Below, one piece after another: positions 21,949 to 34,464 of a DNA stretch of 64,000 bases. This DNA is from Fagopyrum homotropicum. Its lineage: Eukaryota; Streptophyta; Magnoliopsida; Caryophyllales; Polygonaceae. The position numbers and the translations under genes are program-made. Position 1 is the stretch's first letter. The number at the start of each line of letters is the position of its first letter. The stretch lies in assembly GCA_033239125.1 (NCBI GenBank), contig BSWB01000005.1, positions 143,402,494-143,466,493 on the forward strand, read 5' to 3'. The notes under the pieces are model-generated. The model ran no database searches. It had not been told where the DNA came from and saw only the letters and a program-made list of their open reading frames with translations.

Positions 21949-24054
21949 ATGAGTTGGAGTCAACAAATGGATTTCCATTACGTTGGGGGTGGCACATCTT
22001 ATGGTGCAGCTGAAGGCTTTATGGACATCTTTGAAGGATTCACTTATGACCATGTGAACTTCATCTTTTCCGGGTCATCATATATGCAGGTTCGCATGTG
22101 CTCATCTGATCGCCTGAAATCCACATAGACTCATCCAAGTTAATTGATCAGAACATCATAATCACCAGGATTATTGTTATCTATTTTCAGTTTCAGTAAA
22201 GAATGCATCCTAATTATAGGGTTTGTTTGGTGCGAAATCACTGTTACTTATAAGGTCTTATAAGTAATAGTGACATCATGCTACACAAACCCTTACTTTT
22301 CCTAGCAACTTCAAATAATCATTTGATTCACTTTTATCTTGACCGGGGATACTTTTCTTTTGATGCAGGATAGTGGATACCCACATCTATATATGGGTTA
22401 TTACAAGTTTGGGAATTTGGAATCAGGGACTCCTCAATATTATAGTGAAGCACGCCCATATGAACCTTATGATTATGTAGCAGCTACCAATGAGTTGAGG
22501 GGGCCTGTTGAACTATTCTCTAACTTCACTAATGAACAAACAATGACATCAAACCAGCAATTAGAAGGAGAACCAAACACAAATACACGTGCAAGAAATA
22601 GAGAGTGTAAGTTGTCTATATTCCAAAATAAATGGTCATGAGCCTAATTCCATTCAGATTGTGATAATTTGGTTAAAACTGAGTCATCTTGATGACTCCT
22701 ATTTACTTTGTATACATAAGTTCTGCTTAGTGTGGACCGTGTGGTAGATGAGAACTGTTATCTTTGGCAATATATACATCGCCTGCTGGTTGGCTTCGCA
22801 CCACCATAGAAAGAAGATAAATCTTGTTCTGTTTTAACACACAAGAGTAGTTACTTAAAAAAGTGGAATACGATTGGTTGATTTCTTGGTATTAATGGAG
22901 GTACTTATTGGATAGGCTGTATTTTTGTATCAGTTGATGGAAGAGTCCTAATTTGGCTTATCTGGGAATTTTCAGGTCCAAGGAGCCATCACAATTCCCA
23001 TGATCCTGAGGTTCAGTTTCACAATTCTTACATATCTTATTACTCATATAAATATGTAGCAGGAGCACAATTTACTGTAAAAAATGTTGCTGTATCTTCT
23101 TACTAGAAAATTATCTTTTCATTCAGGTTATATGGCAAGATTATGTTGACCCTGACGACATGACTTACGAGGTTTGATGAGAATCAACTGGTGTATTCTT
23201 TCATTAACTTGCTAATATTACTTCCCATACGGTTTGGTCTTGTAGGACCTTGAAGTATCTAAGAGTCTGTTGAACTTCAGCACAGAATTCTATTTGATCT
23301 AAAACATAGAAAGAAATGGGAAGCAGTTTCCACCTCGCACAACTCAAAAGAAGTTAATTGTTCATGAAATATCTTTCAATTTGAAAATGCTGTATATTGC
23401 TGTTTATTTCATCATCTTCTGACTATAGGTGTTATACATATGAAAAACGGATATCCTATTTTTTCCACTATATTAAAGAACAGAGTGTTAATGAAATTTT
23501 CAGTTAGAAACTGCCACTTGCAGAATTGTGAAATTGTTTCTCTTGCCCAGGAACTAATCGAGTTAGGTGAAGCAGTTGGAACTCACAGCCGAGGCTTGAC
23601 GCAAGAACAGATTGCATTGCTTCCGATCTCAAGATTCAGACGTTGCTTTCTCTTGAGGAAAATATCTCAGTGTGAGAGGTAATAAACTTGTGTTTTCATA
23701 CGTTGCACCTGTTAATTATCTCAATGGTGCAGTCTGTGCCTACCTCATGACATCTCAGGCCTTTGAATCTCTGTGCATTTCCTAACAAACGTGATCTTTT
23801 TACCAAGCAGGTGCGTAATCTGTCAAATGGAATACAAACGAGGAAATCGTCTACTCACTCTTCCATGTAAACACAAATATCACGTTGGTTGTGGCAATAA
23901 ATGGCTCAGCATCAACAAGGTAAAAACTGAGCAGCGCTCGAATAAAATCATAAATTGATAATCCAGAAATTTTGTGACTGTTTCGCTGTTTTCGCAGGCC
24001 TGTCCAATTTGCTACACTGATGTAACCTTTGAAGGAGCCAAGACAAAAGAATGA
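21949..24054 (+). CDS. BB: E3 ubiquitin ligase, BIG BROTHER-like (RING-H2)
   Basis: RING ubiquitin ligase related to Arabidopsis BIG BROTHER, which limits organ growth. Seven coding exons, 21949-22089, 22369-22606, 22976-23010, 23127-23171, 23551-23678, 23811-23919 and 23998-24054, give 250 residues, close to the roughly 248 of BB. The N-terminal half is low-complexity, tyrosine-rich and weakly conserved. The family signature runs from VIWQDYVDPDDMTYE to ELIELGEAVGTHSRGL. The RING-H2 lies at about residues 195-237: CVICQ, CKHKYHVGC, then CPIC, with cysteine and histidine spacing intact. The 35-bp and 45-bp exons make automated annotation likely to fail. It is the only plus-strand gene here. 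Intron 1 of the coding region contains a small foldback element. Confidence 0.92.
22219..22292. mobile_element. 74-bp foldback MITE in BB intron
   Basis: Two arms of about 35 bp pair almost fully: GGGTTTGT...TTACTTATAAG against CTTATAAGTAA...ACAAACCC. Flanking ATA and TTA fit the TWA target duplication of PIF/Harbinger elements. Effectively a hairpin in the transcript. Confidence 0.8.
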
Positions 24055-24660
24055 AAAAATAGTCGAAGCAAAGAGCACAGTACAAAGGAGAGTTAGATAT
24101 GTTCCTCGTTCAAAATTCTGCTAAATATGTTTCGATCTTTGTTTCTTTTTTTTTTTATTTTCGTTGGTACATCTACTATTGTCTCGTTCTTTATATTTTA
24201 CAAACACATTACAAAAGAAAGCAATGAACTAGTGTAGGTGAGAATGAGTTCATATGATCGTTTATTCATACACATGCATTCATGATTTGAAAATATTGCC
24301 TACATCTTTTAAGCGTATTGTTATGTAGTCGATGTATGAAGTTTGTTGAGACATTTATGAGAGCAGCCTAAATTGGTAGGGAGAGGTGCAATGATTTAGA
24401 CTCTCAATTGAGGGAAGTCCATGCTTCTTAGAATATGATTTTCACTTATTTTGTACATCGTAGGTTCAACTTCCATTTATGTTTTCCTAAGGGATAGCTT
24501 GTTTTGAACGTATAACAAAGCTGTGTACTACATATTAACGATATTTAATACGTTTCAACATAAGGGCAGGCATGTATACCAAGTATGCTTGGAAGCATCT
24601 TGAAGAAATTGTACAAAAAGTAATAAAATAAACAATCAAAGATAAACATCTTTGAATGTT
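24055..24660. other. BB 3' untranslated region and spacer
   Basis: AT-rich sequence after the BB stop codon, with no further coding frame. The last nine bases (24652-24660, TTGAATGTT) are the target duplication of the next element. Confidence 0.5.
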
Positions 24661-26374
24661 GGGTCAATTAGGTAACTAGGCTTTTTTATAATTATCTCTA
24701 CTAACTAGGCTTTTTTAGTTTTACAATTAAATAAATGTACCCCAAATTTTTTTTTAACCGTGAAACCTAGCCGCCTCATTCCATTCTCTAAAACTCTCTT
24801 CTACTTTCCTTTCCTCAATATCTCCTTCTACCGCCACATTTCTTTCTATGAATCTCTCTCGCTTCTACTTCCCTTTTCTCAATCTCTCGTTCTCCTTCTG
24901 GTAGCAACGGTGGCCATAGAAGATTAGGCTTAATCGGTTGACCAGGATCGTCGTCGGAGTTGGTGGCGATCTGGATCTAGATCCAGATCCCGATCTAGAT
25001 CTAGATCTGAAACATTAAGGAGCTCCTCTCACATCACATAGATCTAGATCTGAAACATTAAGAAGATGAATCCGATTGAAGGGTTGCAGGACCGGACCTG
25101 CTTCCACTCGCGCGATAGAAGATGCAAAAGCTGTTGCGCGTGACCTGCTTCCAATTCGGATCTCTCTTTCCGTCGACTGTGAGCAGCAGTTCTGGGAAGG
25201 CTCGATCGATCGACTTTGTGCAGGGAATCAAGGAGATGAATTTGTTCTTTGACCTAACCAAGCTATAGTTGTTAATTAAGGTTTTGCATTTTTCTCTGCT
25301 TGTCCAATTATATCAAGTATTTGGGTTTTAGTGATGTGCTTTTTATGAGTTTAAGGCTTTGATATTTGATTTTGTGTGTTTTCTTACTTCTAGAATGCCC
25401 AACCAGTCCTTAGCTTTTGCCTTACTGATCATGCTTTTGCTTCTTGACGCTTGATTCGATTGAGAGTTGCACTTTTTTTACTCAAAGAATTACTATGGAC
25501 ACATGTGGTTACACTTTGAGCTACTGCAACTAATTAGTGCATGCTAAATATTCCAAACTAGGTAGCGTTTATAGATACTATTTAAATTATTTCCCTGCTT
25601 TTTAAGTCTACTGGATTTCCAAACTAAGAACTTTCTGTTGAGTACAAATACAGTAAAATAAAGGCCATGATCATGCAACAAAGCTAAATTCTCCACTAAT
25701 ATATATTTAGCTGCTCGTGTTTTGCAAGCAGGCCATGATCTCTTTGGTATGTATAATAAGAAGTGTATAATAATTTCTGGTACGAATAGTTTCTGGTATG
25801 TATAATTTGTGGTATGTATAATTTCTGGTATGTATGTGTATAATTTCTGGTACGAATAGTTTCTGGTACGAATAGTTTCTAGTATGTATAATTTCTGGTA
25901 TATATAATTTCTGGTATGAATAATTTGTGGTATGTATAATTTCTGGTATGTATGTGTATAATTTCTGGTATGTATAATTTCTGGTACGAATAGTTTCTGG
26001 TATGTATAATTTTTGGTATGTATAATTTCTGGTATGTATAATTTCTGGTATGAATAATTTCTGGTATGTATAATTTCTGGTATGAAAAATTCTGGTATTA
26101 GAAATTCCCGTATGAAAAATTTAGTCCAGAAAATAAAAAAGAAAATAATAAAAAAAAGGCAAGAAAAATAATTTTAAAAAAAACAAATTCAGTAATTAAA
26201 AATTAAAACTTATACTTATATAACAAATAACAAACATCATTTATTCCTTTGTTTCTAAATAGAAGGGTTAATAATTTTTAACTACTATTAAATGAAAGTG
26301 GTAAAAAATTTGGGGTACACTTTCTTAAACAAAAACTCAAAAAGGCCTAGTATGTCAAATTATCCCATGAATGT
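24652..26374. mobile_element. Mutator-like element with long TIRs and 9-bp target duplication
   Basis: The element is 24661-26365 (1705 bp). The left end reads GGGTCAATTAGGTAACTAGGC and the right end, reversed, GGGATAATTTGACATACTAG. The arms continue for about 100 bp and share TACCCCAAATTTTTT. Flanks are TTGAATGTT (24652-24660) and ATGAATGTT (26366-26374), matching at 8 of 9 bases, the length Mutator-family insertions make. No transposase frame is visible, so it is non-autonomous. The interior has a CT-rich stretch (24770-24900), a duplicated segment reading AGATCTAGATCTGAAACATT (near 24997 and 25042), and a long minisatellite. Confidence 0.8.
25743..26122. repeat. 16-bp minisatellite, about 20 units
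   Basis: Unit TTTCTGGTATGTATAA, with variants ending GTACGAATAG or GTATGAATAA and two 22-base units containing an extra TGTATG. A pair of neighbouring units (TTTGTGG... followed by the 22-base form) occurs twice, which suggests block duplication. Confidence 0.92.
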
Positions 26375-26987
26375 TTTCTCAAGCATTCCAATGCATCTAA
26401 AAAAGAAGATGCTTGGAGGTAAACTAAGAAAAAGAATAATGTCAAAAAATGGAAATCTTAAAATAGAGATGCCCAAAAACATGACCCGACTGTTATGTTG
26501 GAAATAATAAGTTCTCACGTCGAAAGAGGGGGCATTCCGAACCTAGTATATAAGGTCGATGAGATACTACTCATATTGCCGATTGGTTTTAGGATGAAAA
26601 ATCATTGGTTTATGTGTTGGGCTTTGACCTAATGGGCATATGCGTTCGTATGCCTATGACTCCCGCTATACCGGTCCGTCTGTAATGTACTTTTGACATG
26701 ATGTTTGGTATACTTTTAAAACCCGATAATACTATGTGGTATTAACAAACACCGCTTACAAAGGGTAGACTTCTAAAACCTGATATTACATTGCGGGGGA
26801 TTAAATGATCCACATCTATAGTAAAGTTGGTCGAGTGCTCGGACGTGCGACCCTTGACAGGGCGGGGGTGTAGAGGATTAAACTAGGAATTTCGCCTGCA
26901 TAGCTACTAGTTACATTATACTAGAATGCATAAAAGACACAATGTACCGTAGAATTATGGCAATAACTTGTTGACAACAACTTACCA
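26375..26987. other. spacer with LTR-like sequence
   Basis: From about 26499 the sequence reads TGTTGGAAATAATAAGTTCT followed by TCGAAAGAGGGGGC and TATATAAGG, a layout seen at the start of many plant LTRs. I found no matching 3' end or target duplication. The part nearest 26987 is probably the XDH 3' untranslated region. Confidence 0.35.
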
Positions 26988-29900
26988 TCAAACACTCAAT
27001 TTAGGGCGGAATTCGGAACCAGTGAACTTGAGGGTAATCTCATCAACACATGCCATTCTGATTCTTTCAGGAGTGGCCGGGTTGTCGAGAGGAAACCATT
27101 CCTTCAGACCAACTTCAGCTCTTGCAGCAATAATGGCGTCTTTAATAGCAAAAAAGACGGATGAAGCAAGGAAAAATGGCGGTTCCCCCACGGCTTTAGA
27201 TGAATGTATAGCTTTAGGATTCGGAGCTCCCTGCCAAATACGTCGAATTCCATAAGCATATTATAGGCTTACAAAAGAGGTTATGATATTATTCATTATA
27301 TTACCTTCAGAAGTGAAACATTAAGCTTGAATGGAACATCATTGATGGTTGGGATCTTATAGCTTCCGGGTCCACACGTGTGTAAATAGCCGAGTTGAAC
27401 CCATTGGTGAACCCCATCGCCCCATTTTAGCTCTTCTAGAGCTACCCATCCAAGTCCTTGTATGAATGCTCCTTCAATCTGCATGATATCTCAACTAAAT
27501 TACGCCGTTGCATACGACATTTAAACACGATGCAAGACTAGACACAAACCTGACCAATATCTACAGCAGGATTAAGGGAGTATCCAAGATCAAGAATGAT
27601 ATCCACTGATCTTGTATGGAAGTCTCCGGTCAAAGTGTCGATTTCAACCTCAGCAAAGGCAGCTCCATACGTGAAGTATCGAGATGGACTCCCTTTACCA
27701 GTTTTCCAATCGAATCCAATGTCAGGAGTAGCAAAGAATCCATGAGCAGAAAGATCTATTCTCTCCATATAACATGCGTTTGCTAGCTGTATATGTTCAT
27801 GATCAAAGTAACATGTCCTGAGTATAAAGAATTGCAGTTCCGCTCAGTTTCATAAAAAGCTTTTCACTTTCTTGATCACATAAGAGTACCTCAGCAAATG
27901 AACAGAAGTTTCTACTTGAAGCAACAGGCTCCATCCTTGATTTGATTTGTTCACAAGCATCCAAAACGGCAGCTCCGTACATATCCGAACTCGCAGAAGC
28001 TGCTGTTGGTGTTGCATTTGGGACCTGAACATCATGCAAAAAGGTAAAAAATTAGCTGCAAACAATAGTTTTTCTGAAATGTAATAGGGCATGTTTGGAT
28101 GTCATGCTTTACGATGCAGCTATGCAGTATCAGACTTCAAAACAAAACTATGCAATATCAGGTGTAAAATGAGTATGACTAATATAATTTGGGTGGAATG
28201 AAACAAAATACTAATTTTAGTAACTGTAATATAGGTCATAACACAATCTTATATAAAACAGGTGTTATTTATCCAAACAAGCCCTTACTGGACATAAAAC
28301 ATGTTGTATAACCTTGATGCTGATATACCTTGTCTGTGCTTGTGTCTGATATAAATACAGAAGTCAGCGGAATATCAAATGCAGAAGCAGCAATCTGAGC
28401 AACTTTGGTGTGTAAACCTTGTCCCATCTCAACACCACCATGGGTAACCAAGACAGTACCATCAGTATACACTTGAACAAGAGCACCAGCCTGTAATATA
28501 CTGAGGCAAAATTACGGGAGGGGAAGACGGAACTTTGAAGATATAAGCTACTAATTACAGTGTAATATTAAGGAAAGAATTCCATAAGATATAAGTGAGA
28601 ACTTGACTGATGGTTACTTACCTGGTTCATAAATTTGGCAGTAAAGGAAACTCCAAATTTAGTTGGAACCCATGCAACACCGCGTTTTTTCCATCGATTG
28701 TGAAGATTAAAGTGGTCGACTTCTTCACGGGCTTTTTGAAAATCACATGAGAACTTCAGTTCATCCCATAATTGTGACAATGTGCAGTGCTCAAGCTTCT
28801 GACCATAATGTAATATTGAACCTTCACCAAGGAAATTCATTTCCTGATAGATTCCAGGATAATTCAGAACTTAAACCTATTTGATGAGCTGAGATCAATC
28901 TATAGAAACACATAATATTTACATTTTCAGAGGTAATATCTCATACCCGTATATCCTCGGGATTCTTGCCAAGCTCCATAGAAATTCTTTGGACCAAATT
29001 TTCAGCAATAAGCATCCCTTGAGGAGCACCAAATCCTCGGTAGGCGGTATTGCTCGGTAAATTAGTGAAGCAGACGTTTCCCCTAACTCTGATGTTTGGT
29101 ATCTCATAAACATTAGCAGAATTCATCATGGCCCATTCAAGAACTGCAAGTGATAGATCAAGCGAATTTCCAGCATTGTTGAATATCTCAAGATCCAGAG
29201 CTAAAAACTTCCCCTCATTCGTAAATCCAACCTGGATTGAATAATCTCTACTTTTCAGTTGATTTACAGTAAAGTTGTATTGTATATAAGAGCCAATATC
29301 ATTATCCATTTGAATAACGAAGGAAACCAGACCTTATACTTGCCAAGAAAGCTGTGACGTTGCCCGGTAATCATCATATCTGTATCGCGGTCTAATGTAA
29401 GTTTAACGGGACGATTCAATAGATATGAAGGAATAGAAGCTGCTGCAGCAATGAATGCTGATCTTGTCTCCTTCCCACCAAAGCCACCACCAACTCTTTT
29501 GGTTTTGCAGACAACCTTTGACATCGGAAGACCAAGAACATGGGCAACATCCTTCTGGTGTTTTTCAGGTGCCTGCAAAAATTACAGCTAGAAATCATAC
29601 ACCAAAACAAAAAGAGACAAGAATGGAAGGACAAAGGAAGAAAATACAACTCTGAATTAACACAAAAATACACAATTTGCTTTATTTTTAACAAGCTCGT
29701 GAACATGTAAAGAAGAAAAAAACGCAGCAAAGTAAATTAATAAAACATATCAAACTTTGAGGAAACCTGTAAAGTTCATAAAAATAGTTTCTTACTTGGG
29801 TAGCTGAGATCATATGAACCTCATTTCCATTATCCACAGTCCATATTAAACTGCTTTGTGGCTCCAAATAGAAATGTTCTTGGCCACCGACGTGCACCTC

Positions 29901-32900
29901 TCCCTCTATAATCCTATCACACTGACCAGGCTGAAAGTACAGATCAACATCACCGTTTTGTAAACATCTCTCTGAATTAGGATGAAAACTTCTATTTTTT
30001 AGCGCGTCCTCTATGGATAATATTGGAGTAAGTTCTTCATACTCAATGTGAACTTCCCTTGCAGCTAACTTTGCATTTTCATGTGTATCGGCAACTACCA
30101 CGCCTATCACCTGAACCAATATGCAGATAAAGTCATGCATCTAATAAAAAGAGTTGATGAGTATTCTAGTCATCTAGAAAATGATTGTCCAATTGACTGG
30201 AATTTTGAGCAAAGAATATAGTTGGGATGGTGTGTTTCCATAGCCTAAGAAGTTTGGACGATTTTTCTTCCTTTTAAAAGGCCAGGTATTTTTTTAAATT
30301 AATTTTCCAATAATATTAGTCACAAAACCTTTGATACCTGTCCCACACAAGTGACAAACTCAGTAGCAAAAAGCTCTTCATCAGGAACAACAGCACCAAC
30401 ATGATTGTCTCCTGGAATATCTTTGGCGAAGAATATCCCAGCAAATCCAGGAGAGGACTTTGCACCAGAATCGTCAATGGAGATTATTCGAGCATGAGGC
30501 TTTTTACTCAGTACTAAAGCAGCATGCAGGCCATTCGGAGGCATTGGCACATCATCTGTGTACTCTGCTTCTCCTGTCACCTGGTAACATAAATATAATC
30601 ATGTTAAAATCAGAAGATCACAAATAAATAAGTAGAAATGCAGGCCATTTATGAAGTTAACTTATAATCATGCATCTAACTTGGTATTTGAATTTCTTAA
30701 ATATGTCAAATCACTAAAGTTAACTCATAAATTATCTTTTTCATGAAAAAATGTACTTAAAATTGCATTTTCATAATATTTATCAAGTTACTGTGGAAAA
30801 GAAAGTAAACAAAATGGGAATGCACTAAAATATTCCAGGCTAGTCGGTCCAAGACCGGGACTGAACCAGAATAGACCTTAACAAATTGTTGGATTCTGGT
30901 TATGGTCCAGATCGGTGTACACTCTAAGGGCCCGTTTGTTTTAAACTCCAGAAACGAAACATAATGGAATAAATTTAGTCCATACATGCACTTTGTTCGT
31001 GATTTTTTTTGGAAACATTCTTTATGCTATAATGCAAAATGCCTTTGTTTTCCTATTTTGTTTCCGTATAGGATATCAAAAGTAATCAAATTATACTCCA
31101 ATTAGTTCAAATCACAAGAAATGATTCCAAAAAATTTCATAAATAAGATATATGTATGGACTAGATCCATTTTCATTCCGTTTCCAGAGTTTAAAACAAA
31201 CGGGCCCTAAGTCTCTAACAAGAACAATTAAAATAGGAGTCTGGTTGTTCAGGACACACCTGAAGTCTTGCAGATAGATGAATCTCGGGAGACCCTACAG
31301 ACGTCCCACGTTTAACTATATCATAATCCTGACTTCCTAGGATAGATGGCCTATGGTAAGGATGTATAGCAGAAAGATGGGATAACGGTAAGTTCTCATC
31401 AAAAAACGTCTCCCCGCTCATCTGGTGGCAAACCCAAAGGAAATATTTAAAGAAGAAACTCTGCGTCAATGATTTCCTGAACTCCACCATTCCACCCGGT
31501 GCATCTTCGTTCAGCACTATATCCTTCTCCAATACCAATAATGCACCATCCAACAACTCCTTTTTCCAAACCTTCCCTAATAAAAACTCTTTTGTTTCTG
31601 ATGCATAAAGGGAAACAGGTGCAACTCCACCATAAACAATTGATGCATCAGCAACAATCCACTTTTTATCAGTTTTCACAAGATGAACACGAAAACAAGC
31701 GTTAACAATTGCAATGTCATCGTCTCTACGATGAGCTTGCTTAAATCCTTTCACAAATTCAAAGGGTCTATTCCAAGGTAAAACTATCGAAAGTAATATC
31801 TCGTCGCTTGCTAGATCAACTTTCCGGTAACCAAGGAAAAAACTTTCTGCTGAAGTTGTTCGAATGCTCCCATCTTTGTCAATGATCTGAAACTTTGCTC
31901 CTGTGGCAATCCAAATGGGATTAAGATCTGATATAGGGCTGCCAGTGCATACATTCCCACCAACTGATGCAACATTCTTGATTTGAGTACCACCAAACCA
32001 TCTTATTTGTTCAATAAGAGCCTTGCAAGATGATGTCTCATGAGCTGTGCGCTCGAGAATAACATTTTTCAAGACAGACACAAGTTCAGAAAGCCTAACT
32101 GCAGCTCCTATCTCCAAACCATCATTTCCCGCGTTTACAATGTTCAATTCAGGCACTTGTGCAATTGATATTAGCACTTTATACTGCATTTTCTTTAACC
32201 TCGTTTCTATGCATATCTCCGTGTTTCCTACAATCAGCTTCGCCTCCGGGTTTGATGCTTTCAATTCCAGAACATGCTGAAGCTTCAAGGGTCTATACCA
32301 CTTAACCCCACCAAATCCAGTTAAACTAAGAACATGCGGTTTTCGTAATAATAGTTCAGGTGGAAAAATGAGCTCTTTCTCAACATATTTACTTCCATCT
32401 ACATCACTGTAGGATACTGGTTGATACGACCGAGTACAGGTGACAACAGAGCTATCACATGAACAAGGCTTTCCACTCGACGGGCAAAGAAACTCACCAC
32501 TTGCATGGTTGGACGAGAGTGAACGAGTATATAAAGCATCATCGGTTTTGGCAAAGACTCTAAAAGCATCAAAAATTGGCCTGTAACCCGTGCAACGGCA
32601 TAAGTTCCCTGCAAGACTTTCTTCGATTTGCTCCATTGATGGCGGAGTTGGACTTGACCTTAACAGTGCATACATAGACATTACAAATCCAGGAGTGCAA
32701 AATCCACATTGTGTTCCATGTGATTTTGCCAGGGATTCCTGCAAAGTTATCAATAACTTAGCATCGGAGAAAAACAAGAACACGACAACAAAACGCCAAT
32801 ATAGTTATATCTTATTGTAAAATGTAAAGGTCTACATTCAACGGATAAGAAAGGGAAACACGTCTCATGTACTCGTCTGGTGTTATGTAAGTCGAGCTAC

Positions 32901-33731
32901 CCGAACTCGTTCACTTTAGTATGAACACATTTTTAGCCTCGATTACAATTTAGTTTCAACTTGATTATAAACAAATTGAATATGAGCATACCAAAGCTAG
33001 TTTGGCTCCAATAACAACCCTCGAGATTAGTTGATCATTAATGACGTTATATCAGTGGAGCTCGGTTCACTTAACTAAACATCCCTATCCTCGAGTAAAA
33101 CCGCACCCACCTAAGGTGTCCGTGCTACATATATTGTATTTCATACCTGAACCGGATGTAAACCGTTTCTATGACTACCGATTCCCTCTATGGTGATCAC
33201 ATGCATTCCTTCTATTGAGTAAAGAGGAGCCAAACACGCATTAACTGCATTATGCCTGAAAAGATATCCATCTTTAACTATCAAACATTAATATTTCACG
33301 TTGATAACATAGATAATTAAGAGCACTTACACACATCTCTTCAGTTTCAGATCATAGTAAGAAACCATCACAGTACATGCTCCACAACCACCTTCTCCAC
33401 ATCCCAATTTCGTTCCAGTCAGCCCTAGATCTGCATCGATTGAGGAACCAGCAGAGCATTAAAAACGATCACAAAACGTGATTAGCGCTGTTATACATGT
33501 CAGGTTGACAATTTCACATCTTAAGTTCTTTCGCTAGATTATGACTACCTAAGCAACAACAAATCCACTCAAAACTCAACCAGGAAAGCAAAAATTTCGT
33601 AAAAAGATATCATAAAACAAAAATTGACTGTTTTGACCTCTGAGGAACTCAAGAAGAGTCAAGTGAGCTAAACCATCCGGAAGAACTCTCCGAACTCCAT
33701 TGATGAAGACGATTGCTTCTGTGGACGTCAT
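26988..33731 (-). CDS. XDH: Xanthine dehydrogenase
   Basis: Molybdenum-iron-flavin enzyme of purine catabolism that oxidises hypoxanthine to xanthine and xanthine to urate. Fourteen exons: 33731-33638, 33430-33331, 33255-33147, 32738-31260, 30580-30338, 30110-29796, 29572-29333, 29231-28947, 28843-28622, 28490-28329, 28024-27890, 27786-27550, 27478-27305 and 27230-26988. They give 1345 residues. The first 2Fe-2S cluster is at Cys42, 47, 50 and 72 (LGCGEGGCGACTV). The second is QCGFCTPGF and CRCTGYRP in exon 4. The FAD domain has VGGNVCTGSPISDLNP. The molybdenum domain has GGGFGGKETR, YRGFGAPQG, GVEMGQGLHTK and AVGEPP with the catalytic Glu. GGGFGGKE and the overall match separate it from plant aldehyde oxidases. 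Two introns carry MITEs. No lesion seen. Confidence 0.97.
28087..28284. mobile_element. 198-bp MITE in XDH intron 10
   Basis: Ends GGGCATGTTTGGATGTCATG and ATTTATCCAAACAAGCCC are imperfect inverted repeats, flanked by ATA and TTA. This fits a Harbinger/Tourist-type MITE. It fills most of the intron between exons 28490-28329 and 28024-27890. Confidence 0.75.
30925..31210. mobile_element. 280-bp MITE in XDH intron 4
   Basis: Element 30928-31207 with terminal inverted repeats GGGCCCGTTTGTTTTAAACT and its near-exact complement, flanked by TAA on both sides (30925-30927, 31208-31210). This is the best-preserved copy of the family also found at 18940 and 20393. Confidence 0.93.
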
Positions 33732-34464
33732 CTTGGCGCCGCTCTTCAACAATATTAGTTTTTGAAATTACTGCAAAATCCGTTGTCCGAATGAAAGAAT
33801 ACCTTACAGAAACCAATCATCGATTTAGCGGAAGTCGACAGCAAAGAGTTTGAATTCGGTACTCCTCTCAATCAACGCTGGCGATTTGGCAATCCTTTAT
33901 TTTGCCCCTCTGCCTAATTTTTTTTCTTTCGGTGATGGCTTTGCTCTACTGATTGATCGTTGCAAATTATGTACTGTATTAAGCTTCAAGGAAAAAAATG
34001 GCTTTTTTGAACAAACATCACAAATGGTTTACATGTGAGTGCAATTTTGTTGTAACACTATTTTCCCGGGAAGAATTTATTTTCCTTTTTTTTTTCCTTT
34101 TTCCATTCTTATTGCTCGGTTAGTCGGTTTGGTGGATGACTGGATGAGAACACTTGACAAGTAATATGAAGCAAATAAAATTCCAGGTAGTGTCGCTTTT
34201 CTTGTCTTTTGTGTTGGAAATTTTGAAATTTCTTTGAAATTTTTGGACACGATAAAAATAGCAAAAATAAATGGGTAAGACACTCTTTTAACATTGAAAG
34301 CGGGTCGACACATGGACGACTGCTCAACGTGAATCAAATAAATAAAACAGATATTCATAACTCCTATGTTTTGTTTTTATTTTTGAAATTTAGGATAACA
34401 AGGTGACGTGAGACCATCCTTGATAACGCATGCATTACATAGACTCATAACTGAACCAAGAGTA
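33732..34464. other. XDH upstream region
   Basis: Probable XDH leader and promoter next to 33731, then AT-rich spacer. No gene seen. Confidence 0.45.

Noticed and set aside
26499..26900. Cassandra-type TRIM element with 5S RNA-like sequence
   Set aside because: It begins with TGTTGG like such LTRs, but no 5S promoter-like segment, matching LTR or target duplication was found.
26988..33731. Aldehyde oxidase instead of xanthine dehydrogenase
   Set aside because: The GGGFGGKETR, YRGFGAPQG and GDNHVG-type blocks and the FAD-domain sequence match plant XDH throughout.
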